Origin: Labilithrix sp.
GTDB taxonomy: Bacteria > Myxococcota_A > Polyangia > Polyangiales > Polyangiaceae
Direction: 5' to 3'
NCBI GenBank assembly: GCA_019637225.1
Contig: JAHBWC010000065.1
Location: forward strand, 1-51,630
Length of the DNA: 51,630 nucleotides
The notes beneath the pieces were generated by a model that saw nothing but the letters and a program-made list of their open reading frames with translations, had not been told where the DNA came from and did no database searches. Shown here piece by piece: positions 50,917 through 51,630 of this stretch. The translations under genes and the position numbers were made by a program. Numbering within the stretch: position 1 is the first letter of the stretch; each line of letters begins with the position of its first letter.

Positions 50917-51630
50917 TTAGCGCGCCGGGCCTTCCTTCAGGACCTTCACCGTGTCGCCGCGGAGCTCGAGCACCTCGACGTTTCCCGCGTAGTACTTCGA
51001 CATTCCGACGTCGATGCGCCACGCCTTCTCGTCGCACGCCGGACTGATGTCGGGCTTCTGCGGCGTGTGCCCCATCACCATGCGCTTCGCGCCGAGTGCC
51101 TTCAGCGCCTCGTCGAGGGTCGCGCACTCGCTCGCGCCCGGCGCGCTCGAGTACATCCGGGTCCAGAGCAGGCCGTCCTCGGACGTGATCTCCTTCGGCA
51201 GCGTGCGCGTCTCGCCGAGAAGCCACCTTCGGGTGCCGTCGTTGATCCCGTCGAGCCCCGCCTTCACGTGCTTCGGCAGGACGCCCCCGTGGACGAAGAT
51301 GGAGTCGCCGACGCGCGCCACGACGGGGCGCCGCGCGAGCATCGCCGCGTACGGGCCGCCTGGGAGGAACGCCGCGGCGCGGCCGCGCTCCGGCGCTTCG
51401 ACCCTCGCCGCGGCGCGCGCGATGCTCTCGTCCTTCGGGTTCACGTCGGCGAACTCCGAGAACGCGCCGCGCGTGACGTAGCGGAAGTCGAGCTCGCCGT
51501 TCATGATCTCGTGATTGCCGACCAGCGCGACGACCTCGCCGCCGGCCTTCGCCGCGTCGTCCTTCAGGCGCTCGAAGAGGTCGAGGACCTTGCGGTCGTC
51601 GTCGCCGCGGTCGATGAGATCGCCGGTCTG
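50917..51630 (-). CDS. Calcineurin-like metallophosphatase, N-terminus outside window
   Basis: At least 238 residues; the start lies beyond the right edge. GDLIDRGDD (first residues in view) and GNHE supply metal ligands, VHGGVLP and MVMGHTPQ the later His ligands, so it is a PP2A-like/Shelphs-type metallophosphoesterase of the calcineurin superfamily. The insert between GNHE and VHGG is longer than in simple protein phosphatases and resembles the bacterial Shewanella-like group. Substrate unknown; probably phosphoprotein. Last gene in the window. Confidence 0.88.
   Translation of the reverse strand, partial: QTGDLIDRGDDDRKVLDLFERLKDDAAKAGGEVVALVGNHEIMNGELDFRYVTRGAFSEFADVNPKDESIARAAARVEAPERGRAAAFLPGGPYAAMLARRPVVARVGDSIFVHGGVLPKHVKAGLDGINDGTRRWLLGETRTLPKEITSEDGLLWTRMYSSAPGASECATLDEALKALGAKRMVMGHTPQKPDISPACDEKAWRIDVGMSKYYAGNVEVLELRGDTVKVLKEGPAR

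Overview
The window is very GC-rich, coding-dense DNA with strong third-position G/C bias and many GTG or TTG starts. Gene content is that of a Gram-negative bacterium with an elaborate envelope: LptD-like and OmpA-like proteins, an LpxL-type acyltransferase, MlaF, a bactofilin, TSP3-type outer-membrane barrels, many lipoproteins, and an ArsR-methyltransferase regulator of the deltaproteobacterial SahR type. I infer Myxococcota (Polyangia-like). This is inference from gene content and base composition, not from a database match. All family names come from motifs read by eye.

Layout. 1-3.4 kb: two paralogous surface lipoproteins with collagen-like Gly-X-Y linkers, plus a small lipoprotein. 3.5-5.7 kb: rpsB-tsf with a readable promoter and an intrinsic terminator. 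5.9-8.1 kb: a DUF4139 lipoprotein with an OmpA-like insert. 8.2-12.1 kb: a cluster of an MscS-type channel, a polysaccharide deacetylase, a YPMF-motif membrane protein and an HTTM membrane protein. 12.1-14 kb: a DUF4190/thioredoxin-like protein and a lone MlaF ATPase. 14-17 kb: a short unknown gene, an LpxL-like acyltransferase, thiG, a tiny lipoprotein and thiE in a tightly packed operon. 17-23.7 kb: an acyl-chain assembly locus (three ACPs, an alpha-oxoamine synthase, an active ketosynthase, a ketosynthase-like protein lacking its catalytic residues, and a fatty acyl-AMP ligase). 23.9-24.4 kb: a four-helix-bundle gene whose start lies in one arm of a perfect 26-bp inverted repeat. 24.4-32.5 kb: FemAB-like, OmpA-like, DNA glycosylase, SnoaL-like, bactofilin, AMIN-like and LptD-like genes separated by several tandem and inverted repeats. 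32.6-33.6 kb: bfr and bfd, each with a Fur-box-like palindrome. 33.7-38.3 kb: kamDE (lysine 5,6-aminomutase), a membrane protein, an ABC-2 permease and a START-like protein. 38.4-44.9 kb: diacylglycerol-kinase-like, ygfZ, a frameshifted PPC-domain gene, a TSP3 barrel protein, maf and a GT39-type membrane protein. 44.9-45.4 kb: RNase P RNA. 45.5-50.4 kb: a SahR-like regulator next to metH. The right end holds a MAPEG protein and a truncated calcineurin-like phosphatase.

The strongest candidate for an undescribed system is the 17.0-23.7 kb locus. Its parts suggest this order: the ligase activates a fatty acid and loads it on one ACP, a KS/CLF-like heterodimer elongates or gates the chain, and the PLP-dependent alpha-oxoamine synthase condenses the acyl chain with an amino acid to give a sphingoid-like or amino-ketone lipid. 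The wiring is inferred. Three further items deserve attention: the inverted repeat over the four-helix-bundle start, the four-cysteine pattern of the LptD-like protein, and two apparent frameshifts (about 28.75 kb and about 41.06 kb) that could be real lesions or base-calling errors in GC-rich tracts.
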